The notes beneath the pieces were generated by a model that searched no databases, was not told the DNA's origin, and saw nothing but the letters and a program-made list of their open reading frames with translations. Positions 35,707 through 44,000 of a DNA stretch of 64,000 nt are shown here, piece by piece. The DNA lies in NCBI GenBank assembly GCA_035556735.1, contig DATMFF010000009.1, positions 66,147-130,146 on the forward strand, in the 5' to 3' direction. The DNA comes from CANJBX01 sp035556735 (GTDB lineage Bacteria; Pseudomonadota; Alphaproteobacteria; Rhizobiales; Xanthobacteraceae). Both the position numbers and the translations under genes were made by a program. Each line of letters starts with the position of its first letter. The first letter of the stretch is position 1.

Positions 35707-37338
35707 TTACCGCCACTCGTCGACGGAGACGATCTTGCCGCGCCACGAGCCGCCGAACAGCTTCCAGGCGCCCTGGGTCTCGCCGCCCGTCACCACGATG
35801 TGGATGTCCTGCTCGTCGAACATGGTGACGAGTTCGTCCGGATCGGCCTTGAGCTTGCTCGCCCAGGGCTCGACGCCCGCTTCCGCGAGCGGCTTGACCA
35901 GCGTCTGGATCCACTGATTGTCCCAGAACTCGCGCGCCGGAAGCTGCGCGTTGTCGTGCAGCCAGCGGATCAGCTTCTCCTTGGTATCGAAGCCCATCTT
36001 GTGGAACAGGCGCGCGGCGATCGGGTCGATCACCAGCAGCGGCGGGTTGTGGTGCTCGCTCGCCGCCAGGCAATGGCGGAATTTCTCCTGCCAGGTCGCG
36101 CGCGGGCCGTAGCCGGCGTTCGTGTACCAGCCGCCGAAGAACACGCTGACGGTGGAGTCGGTCGGCTTGAAGCCCTTCTGCACGTGGAACGGCTGCCACG
36201 GGCTGCGCTCCTCGGCCTCCGGGAACACGGCGCTGTAGTTGTACCAGTTGCCGAGCGAGCCCATGTAGCTCTCGCCGGGCACCGAGCCGCCCTGGCCGTT
36301 GATCGAGGCGAGATTGTAGGCGCGCCCGATGGTGGCGTTGGCGTGGTTGTAGGGACCCATCGCGCCGATGCCGGAGTTCATGCCGATCTCGTCGCGGATC
36401 GGGCCGTTGACGACGCCGAGCACGGCGAACGACGTCGTGCTGCTCGAGCGCGCGGTCTGTCCCGAGGCGATCAGCGCGAGAATCACCGGCAGGTACTCCG
36501 GCTTGGCGCCCGCCATCACGGCGTTGACCGCCACCTTCTCGACGGTGATCTCCCAGAACTCGCGGAACGCCGCGGGACGCAGCCGCGCCACGACCTCGTC
36601 GGGCTTGCGGCTGGTGCCCTTGAGCATCGCCGCGACGCGCTCCTCCGTCGGCAGGATGACGGGGAGGAAGTCGGTCCAGTTGTTTTCGACGAACAGCTTC
36701 TGCAGGTTGTCTTCGGTGTCGGGCGCGAGCAGGCGCGGGGTCGAGCGCTCGAACGTCAGGCCCTTGAGGTCCTCGTCGTCGAGCGACTTGGTCAGGCCCT
36801 CGATCAACTCCTGCATGAAGGGACGCTTGGAGACCGGGTCGTGCCCCTCGATGTAGGCGCGAAGCTGCTCCGGCGTCTGGTCGACGATCGGCTGCGGCAC
36901 ATAGGCCTGCCGCGTGCGCGGCATGCCGGCGGCGCGCGCGGTCGCCTGCGCGAGGCGCGCGAAGACGTGCGTGTGGACGGCGACGGACGGAACGCCCGCC
37001 TGCTCCAGCGACATGGCCAACCCCACGACCGTGGGGCTACAGGTGCTTCAAAGTCCGACACCTAAGATGGCGGCGTCGCCATCCTTCTCGATCTTGGCGC
37101 GCATGTGCGGATCATCGACCCAGCTCTCGCGCGGCTTGATGGTCTTGGTATTGACCGCGGGCAGGTGCTCGGCGAACCAGCGGCGAAGCTGGTCCATGAA
37201 CACTTCCGAATTGTCGAACAGGCAGTCGACCAGATAGAGCGTCTTGCCGTCGAGGCTCTGCGGGCGCTGGGCGAGCCGCTTGCCGGTGACCTTGGGCGGA
37301 TAACCACGTGGGTCGTGGACCGTCAGAAGCTCTGCCAT
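35707..37338 (-). CDS. Selenoprotein of the UGSC type with in-frame UGA (Sec97)
   Basis: A 543-aa protein if TGA 37050-37048 is read as selenocysteine. The first 96 codons end GDAAILGVGL, then UGA, then STCSPTVVGLAM, continuing in the same frame for 446 codons without a stop. The paralogue at 31755-33410 has ILGVGHCSTCAPAV here, so UGA replaces a redox Cys and leaves U97-S-T-C100. C39 (LVDCLFDN) is also shared. A GGUC-loop hairpin sits 17 nt after the UGA. The local codons TTA, GGT, GGA, CTT and TGT are atypical for this GC-rich genome. ATG 37338 has a strong ribosome site (GGGAGGCAGGG). The thioredoxin-reductase-like gene ends 49 bp upstream. The alternative is a nonsense mutation, which is less likely given the intact downstream frame. 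Confidence 0.85.
37015..37050 (-). promoter_or_regulatory. Bacterial SECIS element following the UGA codon
   Basis: On the minus strand the UGA (37050-37048) is followed after 17 nt by CCCCAC-GGTC-GTGGGG: a perfect 6-bp stem with a GGTC tetraloop (loop 37030-37027). U-G, A-U and G-U pairs extend the stem below. The apical GGU of the loop is what SelB recognises in known bacterial SECIS elements such as fdhF, and the distance from UGA is within the usual range. Confidence 0.75.
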
Positions 37339-37387
37339 CCCTGCCTCCCTGCCGGCGTTTTTTGCGCGTGCCGGCGGTTGTTCGTTG

Positions 37388-38320
37388 TCAGCCGCGCCAG
37401 CGGCCGTCGTCCAGATAGCGGTCCAGCGTCACCGCCGCAATCGCTCCGTCGCCTGCCGAGCTCGCCGCCCGGCCCACCGCGCCGGCACGCACGGTGCCGG
37501 CCGCGCACACGCCCTTCAACTCGGTCCGCATCAACCCGTCCACGGGAACAGCGCCGGACGGATCGAGCGCGACGCGTTCCTTGAGAACGACGGCGCTCGG
37601 CGCAAGGCCAATGTACACAAACACGCCGCCCACCTCCAGGTCGGACGTCGTCCCCGCGCTCATGTCGCGTATGCGCACACCGCTGACCGCATCGCCGCCA
37701 AGGATCTCCTCGATGGCGCTGTTGGTGCGGACCTCGATCTTGCCCTCGGCCGCGACCCTGTCGCGATAGATCTTCTGCGCGCTGAGCGCCGCGCCGCGCT
37801 CGATGACGAAGACTTTCGAGGCGAACTGCGCGAGCGTGAGCGCCTCCTGCAGCCCCGAGTCGCCGCCGCCCGCCACCGCCACGACCTTGTTGCGCAGCAG
37901 CGGCCCGTCGCAGGTCGCGCAGTGGCTCACGCCCTTGCCGTGCAGGCGCTCCTCGCCGGGCACGCCGAGCGTCTTGAGCGCCGCGCCGGTGGCGATGATC
38001 ACGCCGCGCGCTGTGATCTCGCCTTCGCCCGTCGTCAGCTTCCAGTTGTCGCCATCGGGCGCGATGCTCGTAAGCTCCGTCGAGGCGAACTCGGCGCCGG
38101 CGGCCGCCGCCTGCTCCTGCGCGATCGGGCAGAGATCGTATCCCGGCACGCCGTCTGGAAATCCCGGATAGCCGTCGATCGTCTCGATGCTGATGAGTTG
38201 ACCGCCGAGCACGTCGCCCGTGAGCACCAGCGTCCTGCGGCCGAGCCGCGCGGCGGTGAGAGCGGCGGTCAGGCCGGCGATGCCGCCGCCCGCGATGACG
38301 ATGTCGTGGTCGTGTGCCAA
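37388..38320 (-). CDS. Thioredoxin-reductase-like FAD/NAD(P) oxidoreductase
   Basis: Flavoprotein disulfide reductase (310 aa), the usual length of low-Mr thioredoxin reductase. FAD motif GGGIAGLTAALTAARLG is at about 11-27, the redox-active pair C134/C137 lies in SHCATCDGP, the NAD(P) motif AGGGDSGLQEALTLAQF follows, and GDGAIAAVTLDRYL closes the second FAD site. The translation start is probably TTG 38320 after GAAGGG, as no ATG lies near. It directly precedes the selenoprotein gene (49 bp) on the same strand and is the obvious candidate to reduce its Sec/Cys site, although a general thioredoxin reductase role is also possible. Confidence 0.87.
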   Translation of the reverse strand: MAHDHDIVIAGGGIAGLTAALTAARLGRRTLVLTGDVLGGQLISIETIDGYPGFPDGVPGYDLCPIAQEQAAAAGAEFASTELTSIAPDGDNWKLTTGEGEITARGVIIATGAALKTLGVPGEERLHGKGVSHCATCDGPLLRNKVVAVAGGGDSGLQEALTLAQFASKVFVIERGAALSAQKIYRDRVAAEGKIEVRTNSAIEEILGGDAVSGVRIRDMSAGTTSDLEVGGVFVYIGLAPSAVVLKERVALDPSGAVPVDGLMRTELKGVCAAGTVRAGAVGRAASSAGDGAIAAVTLDRYLDDGRWRG

Positions 38321-38401
38321 GGACGTGACCCTTCAAAGCGCAATCGAGGACGCGGAACCTAGAGCAAATATGCCGGCAAGCAAATCACCTGCTTCGCCGG
38401 T

Positions 38402-39589
38402 TCATGGCAGCCCGACCTGATGCTTAAGCGCGACCTCGCGCTGCGTGCGGGCCGACTCGCGCATCGCGAGGCACACTTCCATCGTGGCGAGGCTCCACGC
38501 GCCGCCGTGCAGCGGCGGCTTGCCCTCGACGATGGCCGCGTGGAACTCGTCGATGACCTCGCGCCGCGGCACGTCGGGCGCGGCCAGCGCGTCGAGAGCG
38601 GCCTTGTCGTCCCCGTAGATCATCACGCCCTCGGACATCGGACGCAGGTCGGCGCGATCGCACGAGGCGATCACCAGCCCGAAATGCGGGTGGCGCGTCG
38701 TCAGTTCGGGCGACGCGCGCGGCTCGCGGAACTCGCGTCCGCCGTAATTGCGCGCGGTCTTCGCCGACACTTCGTCGGCGCCGGCGAGCGCCGCCGCGAG
38801 CGCGCGGCGCGCACCGCCGTAATCCGCCGGGTTCTTCGCCTGGCCCCCTTCGCCGGTCCAGTCCATGAACGCGTCGGAATCGAAATGTGCGTAGCCGCTG
38901 TAGGTGAGGCTCGCGAATGCGCCGCTCTCGAAGGTGAGCAGGGCGGAATAGGCGCCCACCGCCGGCCGCGTGCCGTCCCATGCGCCGGCCAGCGCGCGCA
39001 CGCTGCGCACGCGTCCGCCCGCCAGCAGCCGCACCACGTCGACCTGGTGCGGCGCCTGGTTGAACAGCACGCCGCCGCCGTCGGCGAGTTCCTCGGGGCG
39101 GCGCGGGCGATAGAGCCAGTCGGTGTAGTTCATGGCGTGGATCATGCGCAGCGCGCCGAAGCCGCCGCCCGCGATCAGCGCGCGCGTGCGCGCGACCGGC
39201 GCGTCGAAACTGTGGCTGTGGCCGACGACGAGCACGACGCCAGCCGCGCGTGCGGCCTCGATCATGGCGCGGCAGTCGGCGAGGGTGAGCGCCATCGGCT
39301 TCTCGACGAGGACGTGCTTGCCACTGGATGCGGCAAGGCAGGTCTGCGCCGCGTGCGCCTCGTGCGGCGTCGAGATATAGACCGCCTCGACGGCGGGATC
39401 GGCGCACAGTCCCTCCGCGCTGGCATAGGCGCGCGCGCCGAAATCCTGCGCGACGCGCGCCCGCGCCTCCGGGCGCGGGTCCGCCCCCGCCACCAGCTCG
39501 ACCAGGGGATGGCGCACGAACGTGGGCAGCATCAGGCTGAAGGCGCGTCCGAGGCCGATCGCGCCCAGGCGAAGCTTTCTGTCGGTCAT
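38402..39589 (-). CDS. Gfo/Idh/MocA-family oxidoreductase
   Basis: NAD(P)-dependent dehydrogenase-like protein (395 aa). The Rossmann fold starts at RLGAIGLGRAFSLMLPTF, the hallmark EKP occurs in HVLVEKPMALTL, and the C-terminal alpha/beta domain has VLFNQAPHQVDVVRLL with the catalytic-type His. Family members oxidise sugars, inositols or related polyols, and some process aromatic aldehydes. ATG 39589 is chosen; the longer frame adds unconserved sequence. It heads the minus-strand run (this gene, thioredoxin-reductase-like, selenoprotein) with an 81-bp gap to the next gene. The substrate is unknown. Confidence 0.87.
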   Translation of the reverse strand: MTDRKLRLGAIGLGRAFSLMLPTFVRHPLVELVAGADPRPEARARVAQDFGARAYASAEGLCADPAVEAVYISTPHEAHAAQTCLAASSGKHVLVEKPMALTLADCRAMIEAARAAGVVLVVGHSHSFDAPVARTRALIAGGGFGALRMIHAMNYTDWLYRPRRPEELADGGGVLFNQAPHQVDVVRLLAGGRVRSVRALAGAWDGTRPAVGAYSALLTFESGAFASLTYSGYAHFDSDAFMDWTGEGGQAKNPADYGGARRALAAALAGADEVSAKTARNYGGREFREPRASPELTTRHPHFGLVIASCDRADLRPMSEGVMIYGDDKAALDALAAPDVPRREVIDEFHAAIVEGKPPLHGGAWSLATMEVCLAMRESARTQREVALKHQVGLP

Positions 39590-39663
39590 CGCCGCGATGG
39601 TAGCGGGGGCAGCCCGGGTGTCCATCCAGGGCGCGCTCGCATGCGCAAAAAAATGGACCGCCA

Positions 39664-39690
39664 CGTCACAAGCCCCGCCGGCCAATCGTC
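39664..39690 (+). promoter_or_regulatory. ECF41-type promoter
   Basis: CGTCACA (39664-39670), a 16-bp spacer and CGTC (39687-39690) match the published ECF41 target consensus TGTCACA-N16-CGTC with one mismatch. It precedes the AhpD-like gene, which is followed by an ECF41 sigma gene, so it is probably an autoregulated promoter. Confidence 0.7.
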
Positions 39691-39731
39691 ATGACGGTAC
39701 GGGCCCGACGCCCAAGCATGGAGAGACGACG

Positions 39732-40163
39732 ATGAACCCGACAAGCCCCGTGAAGTACGAGCAGGAAGTCCCCAAGGTGCTGCAGGCCATGGCCGCCATT
39801 CACCCGGTGATCGACACGCACGGTCTCGACCGCAAGATCGCGCATCTCGTCCACCTGCGGGCCTCCCAGATGAACGGTTGCGCCCACTGCATCAAGATGC
39901 ACCTCAAGGAGGCGCGCGAGGACGGCGAGAGCAACGAGCGGCTCGACCGCCTGGTCGCCTGGCGGCACGTGCACGACTTCAGCGAGCGCGAGAAGGCGGC
40001 GCTGGCGTGGACGGAGGCCTTGACGCATGTGGACGACGAGGCCGACCTTGCCTCGCTGCGCGCGCGGCTGCGCGAACACTTCACCGATAAGGAGATCGGC
40101 GCGCTCACCTGCGAGATCGCCATGATCAACATGTGGAACCGGATCAACGTGTCGAGGCACTGA
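39732..40163 (+). CDS. AhpD-like alkylhydroperoxidase / carboxymuconolactone decarboxylase family protein
   Basis: Cytoplasmic all-helical protein of 143 aa with the CMD/AhpD core. The redox motif is C50-A-H-C53 followed by H57 (GCAHCIKMHLKEAR), as in AhpD-type peroxidases. ATG 39732 follows GGAGAGACGAC. The sigma-factor gene begins at the base after its stop codon. In ECF41 systems the target gene next to the sigma is very often such a CMD-family protein, so this is probably the regulon's main effector. Its oxidant or substrate has not been defined in the family in general. Confidence 0.9.
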   Translation: MNPTSPVKYEQEVPKVLQAMAAIHPVIDTHGLDRKIAHLVHLRASQMNGCAHCIKMHLKEAREDGESNERLDRLVAWRHVHDFSEREKAALAWTEALTHVDDEADLASLRARLREHFTDKEIGALTCEIAMINMWNRINVSRH

Positions 40164-41048
40164 ATGGCCGATCCCCACGCCACGACGTTCGCGCAGGCGA
40201 GGCCCATGCTCATGGGCCTCGCCTACCGCATGCTCGGCTCGCGGGCCGACGCCGAGGACGCGGTGCAGGACACCTTCCTCAAGTGGCAGAGCGCCGACAA
40301 GCAGGCGATCGAGAACCCGCCCGCGTGGCTCACCGCCACCTGCACGCGGCGCTGCATCGACCTGCTGCGCGCGGCCCACCGCAGCCGGGTCGATTACGTC
40401 GGCGCCTGGCTTCCCGAACCGGTCCATACATCGAGCGACACGATGTCCGAGGAAACGCCGGAGCTCGCCTCCTCCCTGACGACCGCGTTCCTGCTCATGC
40501 TGGAGCGCCTCACGCCGAAGGAGCGCGCCGCCTACCTGCTGCACGAGATCTTCGACATGGACTACGCTGACGTTGCGACCGCGCTCGGGATCCAGGAACC
40601 CACCTGCCGCAAGCTCGTCTCGCGTGCCCGCACCAACATCGAACAGGCCAAGGTCAGGTACACGACGCCGCTCGAGCGGCAGGAGGAGCTGCTGGCCGCA
40701 TTCCAGGCCGCGATCGCGAGCGGCAGCACGGGCCAGCTCGCGGCGCTTCTCGCCGACGACATCGAGCTGCGCGCCGACGGCGGCGGCAAGGTGCCCGCCG
40801 CGCTCGATGCCCTGCGCGGCAAGGCGAGCGTGCTCGACTTCATCGGCACGCGGCTGCGCGACTGGTGGGGCGAGTACGAATGGACCCTGGCCGATCTCAA
40901 TGGCAGCCGCGGGGTCGTCCTCTCGAAGCGCGGGGAGACGGTCGCGACGCTCTCCGTCGCGTTCGACGAGGCCGGTCAGGCCACCGCCATCTATGTCGTG
41001 CGCAATCCCGACAAGCTGGCGGCGCTCGGCGGGGACGCGATCGCATAG
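40164..41048 (+). CDS. ECF41-group RNA polymerase sigma factor (SigJ-like, SnoaL-type C-terminal domain)
   Basis: Sigma factor of 294 aa. Regions 2 (RMLGSRADAEDAVQDTFLKW) and 4 (LTPKERAAYLLHEIFDMDYADVA) are followed by a fused NTF2/SnoaL-like domain in place of a separate anti-sigma. All three diagnostic motifs of group ECF41 are present: WLPEP at 82-86, DGGGK at 205-209 and NPDKL at 281-285. In this group the C-terminal domain both restrains and assists the sigma. It is directly adjacent to the AhpD-like gene (no gap) and an ECF41-type promoter precedes both, consistent with autoregulation. Confidence 0.95.
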   Translation: MADPHATTFAQARPMLMGLAYRMLGSRADAEDAVQDTFLKWQSADKQAIENPPAWLTATCTRRCIDLLRAAHRSRVDYVGAWLPEPVHTSSDTMSEETPELASSLTTAFLLMLERLTPKERAAYLLHEIFDMDYADVATALGIQEPTCRKLVSRARTNIEQAKVRYTTPLERQEELLAAFQAAIASGSTGQLAALLADDIELRADGGGKVPAALDALRGKASVLDFIGTRLRDWWGEYEWTLADLNGSRGVVLSKRGETVATLSVAFDEAGQATAIYVVRNPDKLAALGGDAIA

Positions 41049-41129
41049 CGGCTCTTCACGGGTCTGTTTGCGGCAGCCCCGCCCGGCTGTGCTAGTTTCG
41101 CGCGCAGCGGAACGATGCAGGGTGAGGGC

Positions 41130-42371
41130 ATGAGCACGCAGCAGTCGACCTTCGGATTCCTCGGCCGGCCGGGCGACGCGCTGCCGCCGGCGCGGCCGGA
41201 GGACGTGGGGCTCTCGTCCGAGCGGCTCGGTCGCATCCGCGGCGTGCTCGAGGCCGACATCGCCGCCGGCAAGATGCCCGGCGGCGTGCTCGCCATCGCG
41301 CGCCGCGGCAAGCTCGCGGTGCTCGAGACCTATGGCATGCGTGACACGGCGGCGGGCGTCGCCATGACCGCCGACAGCATCTTCAACATCGCGTCGATGA
41401 CCAAGCCCGTCACCGCGGTGGCGGCGCTGCAGCTCATCGAGCAGGGCCGGCTGTTCGCGGACGATCCGGTCGCGAGATACTTCCCGCAGTTCGGGCAGAT
41501 GCACGTCGCCGTCCTCGACGAGGCCGGGCAGAAGATCGTCGAGACCGTGCCCGCCGAGCGCCAGATCACGCTGCAGGATCTCATGCGCCACACGTCAGGC
41601 CTGATCTACGGCGGACGCGGTGCAACCGCCGTGCACAAGCTCTACCCCGAGGGCAGCGGCGCCGCCGGCGCGCGCATGACCGGCGCGGAGTTCATCGACA
41701 AGCTGGCCTCGCTGCCGCTGCTGCACCAGCCCGGCAAGGTGTGGGACTACGGCTTCGGACTCGACGTGCTGGGCCTCGTGATCGAGAAGGTCGCCGGCGC
41801 GAGCCTCGGGCAATATCTGCGCGAGCACGTGTTCGCGCCGCTCGGCATGGACGACACCGGCTTTCTGGTGCCGGCGGAGAAGGCGCCGCGCTACGCGCAA
41901 GGGCTCAACCCCTCGGACGGACCTTACCTGCACGACTCGCGCACGCCGCTCAAGTTCGAGTGCGGCGGCGCCTGCCTCGCCTCGACGGCGACCGACTATC
42001 TGCGCTTCGCCCTGATGCTGCTCAACCGCGGCGCCTTTGCGGGCGAGCGCGTGCTGGCGCGCAAGAGCGTCGAATACATGATCTCCAACCACATCGACGA
42101 CGACAAGGTCGAGAACCGAATCGTCGTCGCCGATCCGACCCGCGCCGACTACGGCTTCGGTCTCGGCCTCGCGGTGCGCACCAGGTCCGGCATCGTGCCG
42201 ATGCCGGGCTCGGTCGGCGAGTTCAACTGGCCGGGGGCGGGGGGCACCAACTGGTGGGCCGATCCGCGCGAGGACATGGCGGTCGTGTTCATGGCGGTGA
42301 CGCCGGGCCCGATCCGCTGGCACTATCGCCGGCTGATCAACGCCCTCGTCTATCAGGCCATCGCGGATTAG
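41130..42371 (+). CDS. Serine hydrolase of the beta-lactamase / esterase (class C-like) family
   Basis: A 413-aa protein with the beta-lactamase fold used by esterases and D,D-peptidases. The nucleophile motif SMTK (S-x-x-K, in FNIASMTKPVTAVAALQL) is clear, and the second motif is YGF in place of Y-x-N (KVWDYGFGLDVLG). The C-terminal GGTNWWADP segment is typical of EstB-like hydrolases. No signal peptide is seen, so a cytoplasmic esterase or lactonase is more likely than a beta-lactamase. ATG 41130 is chosen over ATG 41115 because AGGGTGAGGG precedes it. It is a single gene with no functional link to its neighbours. Confidence 0.85.
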   Translation: MSTQQSTFGFLGRPGDALPPARPEDVGLSSERLGRIRGVLEADIAAGKMPGGVLAIARRGKLAVLETYGMRDTAAGVAMTADSIFNIASMTKPVTAVAALQLIEQGRLFADDPVARYFPQFGQMHVAVLDEAGQKIVETVPAERQITLQDLMRHTSGLIYGGRGATAVHKLYPEGSGAAGARMTGAEFIDKLASLPLLHQPGKVWDYGFGLDVLGLVIEKVAGASLGQYLREHVFAPLGMDDTGFLVPAEKAPRYAQGLNPSDGPYLHDSRTPLKFECGGACLASTATDYLRFALMLLNRGAFAGERVLARKSVEYMISNHIDDDKVENRIVVADPTRADYGFGLGLAVRTRSGIVPMPGSVGEFNWPGAGGTNWWADPREDMAVVFMAVTPGPIRWHYRRLINALVYQAIAD

Positions 42372-42458
42372 CGCCGATGACTCCCGACACGTTCATGGAG
42401 CGCGCATCGGCCGCGCGCGACCCGGTCGTCGCCGCTCCCCTCTTGAGCGGCACGCACC

Positions 42459-44000
42459 ATGGCTGAAGCGGTCGCGTCCGCGCCGCCGCTGCTGGAGGCG
42501 GTCGGCATCACCAAGCGTTTCGGCGCGTTCGAAGCCAACGCGAACATCGATCTCGATCTGCGGCCGGCGGAAATCCACGCGCTGCTCGGCGAGAACGGCG
42601 CCGGCAAGTCCACGCTCGTCAAGATCATCTACGGCCTGATGCAGCCCACGGCGGGCGAATTGCGCTGGCTCGGGCGGCCGATCCGGCTCGCCAACCCGGC
42701 GCAGGCGCGCGCCCAGGGCATCGGCATGGTGTTCCAGCATTTCTCGCTGTTCGAGAACCTCACGGTCGCGGAGAACGTCGCGCTCGGGCTGCCGCGCACG
42801 CATGCGCTGCGCACGGTGGCCGACGAGCTCGGCGACATCTCGCGCCGCTACGGGCTGCCGCTCGAGCCCAGGCGCGATGTGTGGCGGCTCTCGGTGGGTG
42901 AGCGCCAGCGCATCGAGATCGTGCGGGCGCTGATGCAGGACCCGAAGCTCCTGATCCTCGACGAGCCGACCGCCGTGCTCACCCCGCAGGAGGCCGACCA
43001 GCTCTTCGCCGTGCTGCGCCGGCTGCGCGGGGAGGGGCGCGCCATCCTCTACATCAGCCACAAGCTGGAGGAGGTGAAGCAGCTCTGCGACACCGCCACC
43101 ATCCTGCGGGCCGGAAAAAAGGTGGCCACCTGCGATCCGCGCCGCGAGACCGCCGCGTCGCTGGCGCGCATGATGGTCGGGAGCGACGTCGGCGAGGTCA
43201 GGGCGGACACGCAGCGCAGCGCCGGCGGCTCGCGCCTTGCGCTCAACGAGGTCACGCTCGCGCCCGACGATCCGCACGGCGTCCGGCTGGTCCGCGTCTC
43301 GCTCGAGGTACGCGGCGGCGAGGTGTTCGGCATCGCCGGGGTTGCCGGCAACGGGCAGGACGAGCTGTTCGGCCTGTTGTCGGGCGAGCGCCTCGCGCCC
43401 AAGGCGGGCGACGTGGTGATCGACGGACAAGCCGCCGGGCATCTCGCCATCTCCGAGCGGCGTCGGCTGGGCGCCGCCTTCATTCCCGAGGAGCGTCTCG
43501 GCCACGGCACCGTGCCCGGCATGAGCCTGTCCGAGAATGTGCTGCTCACCGGCCATGCCGGCAGCGCCATGGTGCGCAACGGCTTCATCGACAAAGAGGC
43601 GACGCTCGCCGCGGTCGACCGCATCACCACGACGTTCGACGTGCGCAAGGCGCGGCGCGATCCGGAGGCGGCTTCGCTCTCGGGCGGCAACCTGCAGAAG
43701 TTCATGGTCGGGCGCGAGATCCTGCGCGCGCCCGGCGTGCTGGTGGTGAGCCAGCCGACCTGGGGCGTCGACGCGGGCGCGGCGGCGACCGTCCGCCAGG
43801 CGCTGCTCGACCTTGCCGCACGCGGGACGGCGGTGCTGGTGATCAGCCAGGACCTCGACGAGCTGACCGGGATCGCCGACCGCATCGCGGTGATGTTCGC
43901 GGGCCGGCTGTCGCCGCCGCTGCCGCGCGCAGAGGCCGGCCGCGAGAAGCTCGGGCTGATGATGGGCGGCGGCATGGAGGCGGCGCATGCTGGTGCTTGA
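42459..44000 (+). CDS. ABC importer ATPase with two nucleotide-binding domains, BMP/nucleoside type
   Basis: Tandem-domain ATPase (513 aa) of the family that serves sugar and purine nucleoside importers. The first domain has Walker A GENGAGKSTLVKI and Walker B LLILDEPTAVLTP. The second has the degenerate A-loop region GVAGNGQDELFG (no Lys/Ser) and signature LSGGNLQKFMVGREI, as expected for this family. It overlaps the first permease gene by 14 bp, and with the second permease and the BMP-family binding protein it forms a four-gene importer operon. A nucleoside or related base is the likely cargo. Confidence 0.92.
   Translation: MAEAVASAPPLLEAVGITKRFGAFEANANIDLDLRPAEIHALLGENGAGKSTLVKIIYGLMQPTAGELRWLGRPIRLANPAQARAQGIGMVFQHFSLFENLTVAENVALGLPRTHALRTVADELGDISRRYGLPLEPRRDVWRLSVGERQRIEIVRALMQDPKLLILDEPTAVLTPQEADQLFAVLRRLRGEGRAILYISHKLEEVKQLCDTATILRAGKKVATCDPRRETAASLARMMVGSDVGEVRADTQRSAGGSRLALNEVTLAPDDPHGVRLVRVSLEVRGGEVFGIAGVAGNGQDELFGLLSGERLAPKAGDVVIDGQAAGHLAISERRRLGAAFIPEERLGHGTVPGMSLSENVLLTGHAGSAMVRNGFIDKEATLAAVDRITTTFDVRKARRDPEAASLSGGNLQKFMVGREILRAPGVLVVSQPTWGVDAGAAATVRQALLDLAARGTAVLVISQDLDELTGIADRIAVMFAGRLSPPLPRAEAGREKLGLMMGGGMEAAHAGA

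Noticed and set aside
37048..37338. A separate 96-aa protein ending GDAAILGVGL, with a second protein starting at 37026
   Set aside because: The two frames are in phase, the TGA falls on a conserved redox Cys of the paralogue, and the second frame would start in the middle of the conserved domain without a ribosome site. One gene with Sec readthrough explains it better.
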